Source: Borreliella garinii
GTDB lineage: Bacteria > Spirochaetota > Spirochaetia > Borreliales > Borreliaceae
NCBI RefSeq assembly: GCF_001922545.1
Contig: NZ_CP018744.1
Location: forward strand, 186,001-250,000
DNA: 64,000 nucleotides
Direction of reading: 5' to 3'
Position numbers and translations under genes: made by a program. Shown here one piece after another: positions 37,461-48,400 of the stretch. Within the stretch, counting starts at the first letter, position 1, and every line of letters begins with the position of its first letter. A model generated the notes under the pieces. It searched no databases, was not told where the DNA came from, and was given only the letters and a program-made list of their open reading frames with translations.

Positions 37461-38252
37461 ATGTTTAGAGCTTTTAAAAACATTTTCCTATTTCTAATAC
37501 TCAGCTTTATTTACCTCCCAATAATAATCTTAATAATTTATTCCTTTAACTCTGGTGATAGTGGATTTATATGGCAAGGATTTAGTCTAAAATGGTATAA
37601 AGAAATTTTTGCCTCAAGTCAAATAAAATCAGCAATATTTAACACCATTTTAATAGCTACAATCTCATCTTTAACCTCTGTTATTATTGGAATTATTGGT
37701 GCTTACGCAATCTACAAAGCAGAAAACAAAAAATTAAAAACAATATTATTATCAGCAAATAAAATAACAATAATTAATCCAGACATAGTAACAGGAATAA
37801 GCTTAATGACATTTTATTCTGCAATAAAAATGCAATTAGGATTTTCTACAATGCTAATATCACACATAATTTTTTCAACGCCTTACGTAGTAATAATAAT
37901 TTTGCCCAAATTATATTCTCTTCCTAACAATATTATTGATGCTGCAAGAGACCTTGGAGCATCAGAAATTCAGATATTCTTCAATATAATTTATCCAGAA
38001 ATTGTAGGAAATATAGCAACTGGAGCTCTTATTGCCTTCACATTATCAATAGATGATTTTTTGATATCATTTTTCACTACTGGACAAGGATTTAATAATT
38101 TAGCTATTCTAATAAATTCTCTAACAAAAAGGGGTATCAAGCCAATAATAAATGCTATTTCTGCTATATTATTTTTTACAATATTGAGCCTTTTGTTTGT
38201 TATTAATAAATTTATAGGAATTAAAAAATTAACAACAGATGCTGAGCTTTAA
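37461..38252 (+). CDS. potC: Spermidine/putrescine ABC transporter permease PotC
   Basis: Second permease of the polyamine importer, 263 residues, six hydrophobic helices. EAA loop: DAARDLGASEIQIFFNIIYPEI (about 157-178). It also shows FSLKWYKEIF near the N-terminus and SIDDFLISFFTTG, both typical of PotC. Three bases separate it from potB; GGAG precedes the ATG. Confidence 0.96.
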   Translation: MFRAFKNIFLFLILSFIYLPIIILIIYSFNSGDSGFIWQGFSLKWYKEIFASSQIKSAIFNTILIATISSLTSVIIGIIGAYAIYKAENKKLKTILLSANKITIINPDIVTGISLMTFYSAIKMQLGFSTMLISHIIFSTPYVVIIILPKLYSLPNNIIDAARDLGASEIQIFFNIIYPEIVGNIATGALIAFTLSIDDFLISFFTTGQGFNNLAILINSLTKRGIKPIINAISAILFFTILSLLFVINKFIGIKKLTTDAEL

Positions 38253-38270
38253 AATAAAAAAGGAGTACTT

Positions 38271-39317
38271 ATGAAAAAAATGTTTATATTAATAGCAATT
38301 CTTACAACTTTTACTTGCACCAAAAAAGACATAATAACCTTAAACGTATTTAATTGGGCAGAATATATTGACGAGACTTTATTAGATCAATTTGAAAAGG
38401 AAAATAATATAAAAATTAATTATGAAATCTTTCATAACAATGAAGAAATGATAGCTAAATTTAACACCACAAATAACTACTACGATATAATAGTCCCATC
38501 AGAATATTTAATCCAAGAATTAATCGATGAAGGCAAAATTACAAAATTAGATTACTCAAAATTACCAAATGTAGTAAAAAATATTTCTCAAAATCTCACA
38601 AACCTAGAACATGATCCTGGCAATTTTTATTCAGTGCCAGCTTACTGGGGATTAATGGGAATACTTTACAATAAAACCAAAATAGATTTAAATGACATGC
38701 AAGGTTTTGATATACTATTTAATGAAAAATATAAAAAAGAGATTACAATGCTAGATTCCCCTAAAGACAATATTGGGGTTGCTCTAAAAAAACTTGGATA
38801 CTCAATAAATGAAAATAATATAGATAAAATCAAAGAAGCAGGTGAACTTTTAAAAATCCAAAATCCACTATTAATCGGATATTTCTCAGATGTACCCGCA
38901 AAATCATTAATGCTAAACGGAGAAGCATCTATTCAGCTTACATGGAGCGGTGAAGCACAAAACGCCATGCTAAAAGATAAAAACTTAGACTTTTATGCAC
39001 CAAAAAACACTAATCTATGGATAGATGCATTTGTAATTCCTATTGATGCTCCAAATAAAAACTTGGCTTACAAATTTATAAACTTTCTATACGAAAATGA
39101 ACCATCTTATAAAAATTTTAAAGAAACTAGATATAATTCTCCAAATAAAAATGTAATAAAAAGAATAGAAGAAGAAGCAAAAAATAATCCCGAAATGAAA
39201 TTATATTTAGAAGAAAAATTTCTACCAAAAGATTTTTCCAAATTTGAAATTTTTAAAAAAATACCTAAAAAAATAAAAGAAGAAATCCTAAAAATATATT
39301 TAAATCTATCTTCTTAA
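38271..39317 (+). CDS. potD: Spermidine/putrescine-binding lipoprotein PotD
   Basis: Periplasmic substrate-binding protein of the polyamine importer, 348 residues. It has a lipoprotein signal with lipobox ending TTFTC (Cys17), so it is membrane-tethered, as usual in spirochaetes. Family blocks: LNVFNWAEYIDE, YDIIVPSEYLI, YFSDVPAKSLMLNGEASIQLTWSGEAQNA and FLYENEPSYKNF. AAGGAG lies before the ATG. It closes the potABCD operon and is followed by a strong hairpin. Confidence 0.96.
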   Translation: MKKMFILIAILTTFTCTKKDIITLNVFNWAEYIDETLLDQFEKENNIKINYEIFHNNEEMIAKFNTTNNYYDIIVPSEYLIQELIDEGKITKLDYSKLPNVVKNISQNLTNLEHDPGNFYSVPAYWGLMGILYNKTKIDLNDMQGFDILFNEKYKKEITMLDSPKDNIGVALKKLGYSINENNIDKIKEAGELLKIQNPLLIGYFSDVPAKSLMLNGEASIQLTWSGEAQNAMLKDKNLDFYAPKNTNLWIDAFVIPIDAPNKNLAYKFINFLYENEPSYKNFKETRYNSPNKNVIKRIEEEAKNNPEMKLYLEEKFLPKDFSKFEIFKKIPKKIKEEILKIYLNLSS

Positions 39318-39335
39318 ATATTTAAATGCAAAAAC

Positions 39336-39375
39336 AATCTTAAAAGCTTTCATTTTAAAAGCTTTTAAGATTTTT
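39336..39375. terminator. Bidirectional intrinsic terminator between potD and nhaC1
   Basis: Fifteen-base-pair perfect stem (arms 39336-39350 and 39358-39372) with a seven-base loop and TTTTT overlapping the end on the plus strand; on the minus strand the hairpin is followed by GTTTTTG. The right arm overlaps the nhaC1 stop codon at 39365-39367, so the minus-strand coding region ends inside its terminator. Confidence 0.88.
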
Positions 39376-40720
39376 GGCTATTATCTAAAAAAGATCTAAA
39401 TACTAATCTTATATCAAGTCCAATTATAGACAAAGCAATCAATAAAACTAAAAATCCTTGATAAATTAAAAATGGGAAAATGTCAAAAGGAGAAAGCTTG
39501 CCTTTTGTAAAATCTACAAGAGCTATAACATGCATACTATGGGGTAAAATACTTAAAAAAAAGCACGAAGACATACAAAGTAAAGCTGCAATACGTTTTG
39601 AATTTAAATTATTCTCTTGAGTTATTGATCTTACAACAGAACCACTCATTAAAATAGCAAGTCCATTATTTGCAAGAAACACTGTTAAAATGCCAACCAA
39701 AAACACAATTACAAATTCCGAAGTTCTTTTAGACTTTGACATTTTTTGCAATTTTAACAGTAACCAATCAAACCCCCCATACTTAATTGCCATATAAGAA
39801 ATTCCGCCTGTAAAAACAACAAGAATAAACATTTCTCCTAAGCCTAAAAATCCTTCATTGATTTTTTTAGCCAGCAATAAAAAAGTAACATCTGAGTAAT
39901 AAATTCCAATAATACCAGCAACAAAAATCCCTAAAAACAAGGCTAAAAATACATTAAAGCCTGAAATTGCAACAGCCATAACAAAAACATATGGAACAAT
40001 TTTAAAAAAATTTATATCACTAGGCTCAATAATAAAACTAGCAGTCTTACTATAATAAGAACCTAAAAATGCAAAAACAATGCTTGCTAAAATTGCTGCT
40101 GGAAACGTATAAAAAGCTCCATTTTTAAAAACATCAACAATATTAACCTTTTGAGTATGACTTGAAATAATAGGAGTATCTGATATTAAAGACATATTGT
40201 CTCCAAATGCACCAGCACTAAGAATAGCGCCAGCAACCAATGGAAGAGAAATATTTACCTTGTCTGCAAGTTCCAAAGCAATAGGCGCAACAGCAACAAT
40301 AGTCCCCATAAAACTTCCAGTAGAAAAAGACAAAAAAAGAGTAATTAAAAAAATGCCACATACTAGTAAATTTAATGGAACATATTTAAGGCCAATATTT
40401 ACTACAGCCTCAACACTTCCTATTTCTTTGCAAACAGCAGAAAAAGCACCGGATAACATAAATATTAAAGATATAAAAATAACATCTTGCTGGGCACACC
40501 CTTCAATAAATTTATTCATTTTTGCTAAAAAAGATCCTCTAAAAACAATAAATGTCAAAACAATAGCAATAAACATAGCAAATATGGGGGGCATTTGATA
40601 AAATGCCCTTTCTACACCATTAAAATAAAGAACAAGTCCTGTACCAATATAAATCCCTATAAAAAGAAAAAAAGGCGTAAGTCCCCAAAAATTTGGAACT
40701 ATATTAGTTTCTCTTTCCAA
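39365..40720 (-). CDS. nhaC1: Na+/H+ antiporter, NhaC family (first copy)
   Basis: A polytopic membrane antiporter, 451 residues with about eleven hydrophobic helices. NhaC/ion-transporter features: IFMLSGAFSAVCKEIGSVEAVV, FSTGSFMGTIVAVAPIALELA, ILSAGAFGDNMSLISDTPIIS and NGLAILMSGSVV. I set the start at TTG (40720), seven bases after AGGAGG; an ATG further up (40759) would add 13 residues and lacks a ribosome-binding site. It lies immediately downstream of a paralogue in the same orientation. Role: sodium and pH homeostasis; substrate is not verified for Borrelia. Confidence 0.9.
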   Translation of the reverse strand: MERETNIVPNFWGLTPFFLFIGIYIGTGLVLYFNGVERAFYQMPPIFAMFIAIVLTFIVFRGSFLAKMNKFIEGCAQQDVIFISLIFMLSGAFSAVCKEIGSVEAVVNIGLKYVPLNLLVCGIFLITLFLSFSTGSFMGTIVAVAPIALELADKVNISLPLVAGAILSAGAFGDNMSLISDTPIISSHTQKVNIVDVFKNGAFYTFPAAILASIVFAFLGSYYSKTASFIIEPSDINFFKIVPYVFVMAVAISGFNVFLALFLGIFVAGIIGIYYSDVTFLLLAKKINEGFLGLGEMFILVVFTGGISYMAIKYGGFDWLLLKLQKMSKSKRTSEFVIVFLVGILTVFLANNGLAILMSGSVVRSITQENNLNSKRIAALLCMSSCFFLSILPHSMHVIALVDFTKGKLSPFDIFPFLIYQGFLVLLIALSIIGLDIRLVFRSFLDNSQKS

Positions 40721-40819
40721 TTTTAAACCTCCTAAATCATATAGCACAATTAAAAGCAATTTATTCTAAATAAAACAAATAAAAATTGAACAATACAAAT
40801 CTTAAAATTTTCAAAATTT

Positions 40820-42163
40820 TTATTTTTTTAAAAAATATAAAAAAACTTTTTTTATATCAATTCCCAAAATAGATAAAATAACAAAAAACAATAAAAATCC
40901 AAAATAAATTAAAAATGGTAAAACGCTAATTGGCGATACAAGCCCATTTGAAAAGCCTACTAGAATAATCATTTGAGCACCATAAGGAATAATGCCCTGA
41001 AAAATACAAGAGAACATATCTAAAATAGAAGCACTTCTTTGAAAGCTAATATTATTTTCAAAAGCTATCTTTTTTGCTACTTTACCGCAAATAAGTATGG
41101 CAATTGTGTTATTAGCAAGAAACATATCAACTATTGAAACAAAAGCCCCAATAGAAAATTCAGCTGAACTTTTCCCTCTAATTAAAGATTTCAATTTAAT
41201 AAACAACCATTTAAAGCCTCCATTATGAATAACAGTAAAAGACACTCCCCCTGTTAAAATTGAGAGAAAAATTAAATCTGCCATATTTAAAAACCCTTTA
41301 TTAATGTTTTTCATTACATCCAAAAGGTGTAAATTCTCATAAAAAACACTAATAAGGCATATAAAAAAAATTCCCCAAAAAAGAACTAAAAAAACATTCA
41401 TCCCAGCCAAAGAAAAAAATATAATTATTAAATAAGGCACAGTTTTTACCAAATCTATTGAACCTTCATGTAAAAAGTTTGTAGTATTAAGCAAATTTTC
41501 AGAAAGAAAGAAAAAAGAAAAAAAAGTTAGTATAGCAGATGGAAAAGCATAAAAACTACTGCTAATAAAAACATCTAAGATATTACTGCCTTGAGTTCGA
41601 CTAGAAACAATAGTTGTATCTGATATTAAAGAAAGATTATCTCCAAACATAGCCCCACACATTACAGATGCTGCTATTAAATTTGGATTAATATTGCTTT
41701 TAACAGCAATATTAAAAGCAATAGGAGCAATTGCAACAATAGATCCAACAGAAGTACCAGCAGAAAAAGAGAGAAAGCAAGTTATAAAAAATATACCAGA
41801 AACAATCCAATTAGGATTAATATACTTAATCCCTAAATTTGCTACAGTTTCAACACAGCCTATTTCTTTGCAAAGAAAAGAGAAAGCCCCCGAAAGCATA
41901 AAAATAAGACACATTAGTATAATGTCATACTGAGCAGCTCCTTTAATAAATATGTGAATTTTGTCAGAAAATTTTCCTTTAAAAGCTAAAAAACAAACAA
42001 TAGAAGCAAAAAACATTGCAACACTGGCCGGTAGTTGATAAAAGGCCATTTCTACCCCAATAACCCCCAAATAAATCCCTGTGCCTAAATACATAATAAT
42101 AAAAACAAAAAAAGGAACGAGTCCAAAAAAATTTGGCTGACCTCTTACTTCAATATTTTCCAT
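40820..42163 (-). CDS. nhaC2: Na+/H+ antiporter, NhaC family (second copy)
   Basis: Paralogue of the downstream antiporter, 447 residues. Matching blocks: IFMLSGAFSFLCKEIGCVETVA, FSAGTSVGSIVAIAPIAFNIA, VMCGAMFGDNLSLISDTTIVSS and NTIAILICGKVA. Start set at the ATG at 42163, preceded by AAAGGA; a longer ORF begins 28 codons upstream without a ribosome-binding site. About 100 bases separate the two copies. Tandem duplication followed by divergence is the simplest origin; the two copies may differ in ion or substrate. Confidence 0.9.
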   Translation of the reverse strand: MENIEVRGQPNFFGLVPFFVFIIMYLGTGIYLGVIGVEMAFYQLPASVAMFFASIVCFLAFKGKFSDKIHIFIKGAAQYDIILMCLIFMLSGAFSFLCKEIGCVETVANLGIKYINPNWIVSGIFFITCFLSFSAGTSVGSIVAIAPIAFNIAVKSNINPNLIAASVMCGAMFGDNLSLISDTTIVSSRTQGSNILDVFISSSFYAFPSAILTFFSFFFLSENLLNTTNFLHEGSIDLVKTVPYLIIIFFSLAGMNVFLVLFWGIFFICLISVFYENLHLLDVMKNINKGFLNMADLIFLSILTGGVSFTVIHNGGFKWLFIKLKSLIRGKSSAEFSIGAFVSIVDMFLANNTIAILICGKVAKKIAFENNISFQRSASILDMFSCIFQGIIPYGAQMIILVGFSNGLVSPISVLPFLIYFGFLLFFVILSILGIDIKKVFLYFLKK

Positions 42164-42367
42164 ATATATACATCCTTTAAATATAAGCACTGTTTTTAAA
42201 AAAAGATTGCTTATATTTTTTAAATAATAACGCAAATTATTAATCACTGCATAAATTTACAATCAATTCAAGAACAAAAATTCCCAATTTTCTTAAAATA
42301 TCTAAAAAGAAATAAAAATTTGATGCCTTTAAATTACAAATAAAGTAAGCGTTAAAAATAAACAAGA

Positions 42368-42399
42368 ATAAATGATATAAAAATTTTTATCTCATTTAT
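42368..42399 (-). terminator. Terminator-like hairpin after zwf
   Basis: A 32-base near-perfect palindrome: eight-base outer arms (ATAAATGA / TCATTTAT), one T-C mismatch, then ATAAAAA / TTTTTAT with no loop bases. On the minus strand it is followed by T-rich sequence. The 261 bases between nhaC2 and zwf otherwise show only AT-rich DNA that must include the nhaC2 promoter. Confidence 0.65.
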
Positions 42400-42424
42400 C
42401 TTTTAAAATTAAGAAACTGAAAAA

Positions 42425-43861
42425 TTAAATTTTACGCCAAAAATGATCTTTTTCTAAAATAGAATCTATTTCTTTTGGTCCTTCAGATCCATAAAAATAA
42501 TTAAAAATTTCAATATCTTCCCATTTATTTGCAATATCTGAAACGAATTCCCAAGAACTTTCAATCTCATCACTTGTTGCGTACAAAGTGCCATCTCCTA
42601 AGAAAGCATCTAACAATAAACGCTCATAAGCCTCATCAAACAATCTTTTAAATGTCCCGTAATATGAAAATTCCATATTAGCAGTTTGAATTTCATAATT
42701 ATATCCAGGCTTCTTGGTATTGAATTTAATTTCAATTCCATCTCTTGGTTGAATCCTAAATATTAAGGCATTAGAAAAATCAACAGAGCTATTGTTAAAA
42801 AGAGTAAAGCTTGGTTTTTTAAATTGAATATATATTTCTGAAAATTTTCTAGCAAGACCTTTGCCGGTTCTAAGATAAAAAGGAACACCAGACCAGCGCC
42901 AATTATTAATAAACACTTTCATAGCTAAATAAGTCTCAGTATTTGAATTCCCCAAAGATTCTGTTTCATCTTTATAGCCTTTTTTAAAAACCCCTTGAAC
43001 TTGTGAACCTATATATTGTCCCTTAACAATACAATTCTTAATATCCTCTTTGTTAATTTTCCTCAAACTTTTTAAAACTTTTACTTTCTCATCATGAATA
43101 AACTCAGAATCAAATTTAATAGGAGACTCCATTGCAACAAGACTTAACAATTGTAAAATATGGTTTTGAACCATATCCTTCAAAGCACCAACAGAATCAT
43201 AATACTCAGCCCTTCCATCAAGGCCTAATTCTTCTGCAACCGTAATCTGAACAAAATCTACATAACGATTATTCCAAATATTTTCAAAAATAGAATTGCC
43301 GAATCTAAATGTAAAAATATTTTGAACTGTCTCTTTACCTAAATAGTGATCTATTCTATAAATTTGATCTTCTCTAAAAGCAGAGTAAAGTAAACTATTT
43401 AATTTTTTTGCTGTCTCAAGACTAGAACCAAAAGGCTTTTCAAGAACTATTTTTGATAAAGTCAATCTTTCACTTACAAAATGTTTTTTTAAATTATTAA
43501 TTATTGGGCCATAAAATGTAGGAGACGTCGAAAGATAATATATTGTTTCTCTACTTTTATCTAAAAATTTAAATAGTTTTATATAAGGCTCATTTTCATT
43601 AAAATCACCAAATACATAAATAAAGAAATTTAAAAAAATTTCAATCAAAGAATCGGTCTCTTCCTGCCATAAAGAATCTTTAATATACAATCTAAATTCT
43701 TTATCTGTAAAAATTTTACGAGAAAAACCAATAATCCTAAAATTACTAATACATTTTTTTTTAAACAAGTTAAAAAGTGAAGGAATAAGTTTTTTCCTAG
43801 ACAAATTCCCAGTAACTCCAAAAATTACAATATCAAAATTAGAAACACTTTTTTCTTTCAT
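42425..43861 (-). CDS. zwf: Glucose-6-phosphate 1-dehydrogenase
   Basis: First enzyme of the oxidative pentose phosphate pathway, making NADPH. 478 residues. NADP-binding loop FGVTGNLSRKKL (about 14-25), substrate motif RIDHYLGKE with catalytic His (about 170), EKPFGSSLETA, and DMVQNHILQLL. Length is normal. Ribosome-binding site weak (GGG fifteen bases upstream). Divergent from pncB, which makes the NAD precursor, a sensible pairing though not necessarily regulatory. Confidence 0.97.
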   Translation of the reverse strand: MKEKSVSNFDIVIFGVTGNLSRKKLIPSLFNLFKKKCISNFRIIGFSRKIFTDKEFRLYIKDSLWQEETDSLIEIFLNFFIYVFGDFNENEPYIKLFKFLDKSRETIYYLSTSPTFYGPIINNLKKHFVSERLTLSKIVLEKPFGSSLETAKKLNSLLYSAFREDQIYRIDHYLGKETVQNIFTFRFGNSIFENIWNNRYVDFVQITVAEELGLDGRAEYYDSVGALKDMVQNHILQLLSLVAMESPIKFDSEFIHDEKVKVLKSLRKINKEDIKNCIVKGQYIGSQVQGVFKKGYKDETESLGNSNTETYLAMKVFINNWRWSGVPFYLRTGKGLARKFSEIYIQFKKPSFTLFNNSSVDFSNALIFRIQPRDGIEIKFNTKKPGYNYEIQTANMEFSYYGTFKRLFDEAYERLLLDAFLGDGTLYATSDEIESSWEFVSDIANKWEDIEIFNYFYGSEGPKEIDSILEKDHFWRKI

Positions 43862-43962
43862 ACAATTAGCCCAATCTGGTCAATTTATTACATATAAAAA
43901 CACATTCATAAACATTAGCAAATAAAAATTAAATATCATTTTTTTTACAAACAAAACTAGTA

Positions 43963-43968
43963 TATAAT
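43963..43968 (+). promoter_or_regulatory. -10 box TATAAT seven bases before the pncB ATG
   Basis: Perfect TATAAT; transcription would start at or one base before the ATG at 43976. An AAGGAG follows the box but ends only one base before the ATG, too close for a normal ribosome-binding site and mostly upstream of the expected transcript start. No good -35 at 16-18 bases. Confidence 0.55.
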
Positions 43969-43975
43969 AAGGAGA

Positions 43976-45421
43976 ATGAAAAATCTATCACTATTCACAG
44001 ATTTTTATGAAATTTCAATGATGAATGCTTATTTTACAAAAGGTATTAACCCTAAAGCAAAATTTGAGGTTTTTTTTAGAAAAACACCGTTTAAAAATGG
44101 CTATATTGTTTTAGCTGGAATGAATACATTAATTAATGAATTAAAAAATATTTGTTTCAATGAAAATCAACTTAAATATTTAAAAAGCTTGAATATATTG
44201 GATAAGCAATTTTTAAACTTTCTCAGAGAATTTAAACTAAACATAAAAATAAGCTCAATAGAAGAAGGTCGCCTAGTCTTCCCCTATACCCCAGTAGCTG
44301 TGATTGAAGGGCATCTAATAGAATTACTATTAATAGAAGGACTAGTTTTAAATATAATAAACTTTGAAAGTTTAATAGCAACAAAAACCGCCAGAATAAA
44401 AGAATCTGGTGCAAAAATTTTAGCAGAACTTGGATTAAGAAGAGCACAAGGAATAAATGGCGCACTCTCTGCTAGCAAAGCCGCCTACATAGGGGGAGCA
44501 GACTTTACAAGTAATATGCTTGCTGGGTATAAATACAATATACCAGTCATAGGAACAATGGCCCATAGCTGGGTAATGAGTTTTGAAAGCGAAGAACAAG
44601 CATTTAGAGAATATGCAAAGACATATCCAAACAAAGTAAGTTTACTAATTGATACTTATGACACGCTTAATAGTGGATTAAAAAATGCCATTAAGATATT
44701 TAAGGAGCTAAAACAAGGGGAAAAAAATAATTTTTCAATAAGAATTGACAGTGGAGATCTTGAATATTTAAGCAAAGAGGCAAGAAAAGAATTAAACCGA
44801 AATGGATTAAATCACGTAAAAATTATTGCATCTAATGAGCTTGACGAAAATATTATCATGTACTTAAATTCAATAAATGCTCCAATTGATATTTGGGGCG
44901 TTGGAACAAATCTAGTTACAGCAAAAGGAGATCCAAATCTTTCAGGGGTATATAAAATGATCTCTATAGAAAAAAATGGAAAATTTATACCAAAAATGAA
45001 AATATCAAATAACATAGAAAAATCAACATTACCTGACCAAAAAGAAGTTGCAAGAATCTATTTAAATGGTCAAATGATCTTTGATTTTATATTTTTAAAA
45101 GAAGAAAAAGATAAAATCAAAGATCATCTAAACTTAAGAAAAGAATTTACCATTTTTCATCCAATACAAGAGAATGTTTTCAAAATTATCAAACAATATG
45201 ACGATTTTGAATTTTTAATTCACACTGTCTTAGAAAATGGAAAACTGTGCAAAGGCTATGAATCTAGTTTAAACAACATTAGAAATAAAACGAAGCTTGA
45301 CTTAGGTAAGCTTGAACATACTTACAGAAGAATAATTAATCCCCATATATATAAAGTGAGTATAAGTAAAAACTTAAGAAAGTTAAGAAACAAACTCATA
45401 AAAGATAATAAAAGTAATTAA
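43976..45421 (+). CDS. pncB: Nicotinate phosphoribosyltransferase
   Basis: Makes nicotinate mononucleotide from nicotinate and PRPP, the salvage entry to NAD; needed in an organism without de novo NAD synthesis. 481 residues. Family motifs: LFTDFYEISMMNAYF at the start, FFRKTPF, EGRLVFPYTPVAVIEG, AHSWVMSFESEEQAF with the catalytic His region, LIDTYDT, IRIDSGDL and GVGTNLVT. The start cannot lie further in because the conserved TDFYE block begins at residue 8. Next gene recC follows three bases after the stop. Confidence 0.96.
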   Translation: MKNLSLFTDFYEISMMNAYFTKGINPKAKFEVFFRKTPFKNGYIVLAGMNTLINELKNICFNENQLKYLKSLNILDKQFLNFLREFKLNIKISSIEEGRLVFPYTPVAVIEGHLIELLLIEGLVLNIINFESLIATKTARIKESGAKILAELGLRRAQGINGALSASKAAYIGGADFTSNMLAGYKYNIPVIGTMAHSWVMSFESEEQAFREYAKTYPNKVSLLIDTYDTLNSGLKNAIKIFKELKQGEKNNFSIRIDSGDLEYLSKEARKELNRNGLNHVKIIASNELDENIIMYLNSINAPIDIWGVGTNLVTAKGDPNLSGVYKMISIEKNGKFIPKMKISNNIEKSTLPDQKEVARIYLNGQMIFDFIFLKEEKDKIKDHLNLRKEFTIFHPIQENVFKIIKQYDDFEFLIHTVLENGKLCKGYESSLNNIRNKTKLDLGKLEHTYRRIINPHIYKVSISKNLRKLRNKLIKDNKSN

Positions 45422-45424
45422 TCT

Positions 45425-48400
45425 GTGAATATATATAAAACTAATAAAGTAAATAAAATTTATAATAAAATCAAAGAATTAACTCAAAAAGACAATATTT
45501 TTAAAAAAGAAACACTCATCATAGTAAAAAATGATCTTTTAAAAGAAGAAATTAAAAAAACCATAGCAAGGCTAAATGAGATTTCTTATAATCTAAATAT
45601 TAAAAAAAATGCTGTAAAAAACATATATGAAATTTCTTTAAAAAATCCCAATATAAAAAAATACATAGAAAAGAACACTTTTTCATTTTATTTGGAAACA
45701 GAAAAATTCATTTTATATAACATATTAAAAACTGAAAAACTAAAATACATAAAAGATTTCAAATCAGCAAAGAATAGGTACTTTTTTGCATCAAAAATAA
45801 TAGATTTATTCCACCATTATTACTCAAAATTTTCAAAATTAATTGAAACCTGGGAAGACGATGGATTTTTATTCCAAGAAGAAAATTTAAAACCCTACGA
45901 GAATATGCAAAAAGAACTATTCAAAAAGCTCTTTGAAAAGCAAAAAAATATTTTAAACTTACATAAAAAAATAATTCAGGAAAAACCAACAAAAAATATA
46001 GAAATTGAAATTAAAAAAATAATATTTATTGGCAATAATAGAGAGATTGAAAAAAAAATTCTTAACTCTTTAGAAAAAATTTTTGATTTTGAAGTGCATG
46101 TATTAATTTTTGAAGATTTTCTCAACTATAAATCTACTCTTATTGAAGAATTATTGTTAACAAAAGCAAAAACCAATCCAATAAAATATAAGGCTTTAGA
46201 AAAAGTAGATATTGAATTATTCAAAGGTGAAAATTTTTTAACAAGCATTAAAAATAACATTATAAAAGGAACTCCGCTTTCAAAATTAGACGATAGCTTT
46301 AAAATAATAGAAGCTAAAAATCAAAAACGTGAAGTAGAAATTTTAGTCAATCAAATTGTACACTCAATGCAAAAAAATAACCTAAAATTAAGCGAAATAG
46401 CAATAACTTCTTTGCAAGAAAGCTTTAATGAATATTTGCCATATATAGAAGAGTGCCTAAATAAATATGAGATTGAATATAGTGTTCTATCTTATAATAA
46501 TTTGTCAAAAGGAGAAAGTATAATAGCCTTAAAAAGGCTAATGGATCTTTTTATATCAAAAAACGAAAAAATTAGCAATTTCAGCAGAAAAGAAGTATTC
46601 AATCTGCTAAGTAATAATAAAGTAATGAAGAAATTTAACATATCAACATCTGAATTAAACTATTTAATAGAATTTAGCGATGCAATGAACATTAGTTTTG
46701 GTGCAAACAGCACTCACAAAGAAAATTTAAAATATGATCAAAACTTTTTAAACTCATGGGAAGACGGATTTAATCGATTTTTAATGTCTGAAATATTTGA
46801 CGAAAAATACGAAGATGAAACTCCAAAAGAAAGCATAAGATTTCAAGATCAAGAATCAATAATAAAACTTATAACAATAGTAAAAAGTTTGTACGAAGAT
46901 ATAAACTATTTTAAAAATAAAACATATAAAGTATATGAATGGGCAGAAATAATAGAAATTTTTATTCAAAAATATATTGATCTTGAAGAATTTAATATAA
47001 CTGATGAATATTTAAGAAATAAAATAAAATCCTTTAAAAATTTCCCCAAAGATTTTAATGACAATCTTTACAAAAACTATTTAAAAGAAATTAATGAAAT
47101 AAAAATTGAATTTTATCTTTTTAAGATTATGCTTGAAGAAAGTCTTGAAAAAGAAAAATATGGAATAATGTATAAAAAAAATGGAATACTAATTGCCAAT
47201 TACAAAGAAATAGAATATCTTCAAAAAAAAGAAATTCATTTTTTGGGATTTCAAAAATTCAACTCCAAGATAAATTATGATAATATGAATTTATTAAATG
47301 AATACTATGAATATAATAACACTGAAAAAGAGGCAATCACAGCTCTTTTTAATTTAATTTTTGCAACATCAGAAAAATTTTACCTTTACTGCTCATTTCA
47401 AAACAATCTAAACCCAGAGCTTAATATATCAAAAACAATAAATAAAATACTTGAACACATACAAAAATATGAAAAAAATTTTCAAATAGAAAAGCATCCA
47501 AATGAAAACCATGATCTAGCATACTTTAAAGATGTAAAAGAAAATTATTTAATAAACTATGATTTAGAGGCCTTTAATATCGCAAAAATACTACAAAATT
47601 CTAAACCAATTAAGTTTAAGCAAAATAAAATTCAACTAGAAGGTCCAATTAAGTTAAATTTATACGAATTAAAAAGCGCCCTTTCTAATCCTTATAAACA
47701 TTTTTATGAAAAAACTTTAAACGTTAAAATACAAGACATAAGATTAGAAAATGAAATAAAAGAAAAACAAGAAGAACAAATTTTCAGTGCTATCGATATT
47801 ATTTACAGACTTATAAAAAATTCAATACTACTGCATGAATACATAATGGGGAAAAAAGATAATGAAAATAAAGCAATAGAAATTATTAAAAACCAGATTA
47901 GATATGAAATACAACAAGGAAGTATTCCTTTCAACATAGATCAAAAAACGCTTGTGAATAATATCTTTACAAAAATAAATAAATTAAAATATAATGCTGC
48001 TGAAACCCTTAAAAACCTTTCAATAATGAAAGAAGCCAAAATTAAATTTTGTCAAACAATAAAACTAAATTTTCAAAAAAAATATATAGAATTTGAATTA
48101 AAAAAAGATATTGAGAATCTATATAAAATCGAAAACGATTATTTTTATTTAAATTTTGTAAAAAAAGACTATTGCAGTATTCCGGATAAAATAAAAAATG
48201 AAATAGATTTATATATAACAGGATTGCTAATAAAAAAAGAAATACAAAATTTCAATTCATTAACAGAAATAAAAATTAATCTTGAAAGCTTATCTGCTAA
48301 AACAACTATTTTGTATCACAACGAAGAAATAATAATTGATGACATTGAAAATATACTTATGCAATTTGCATACATATCAAGCTATCCAACTCCAATTTAC

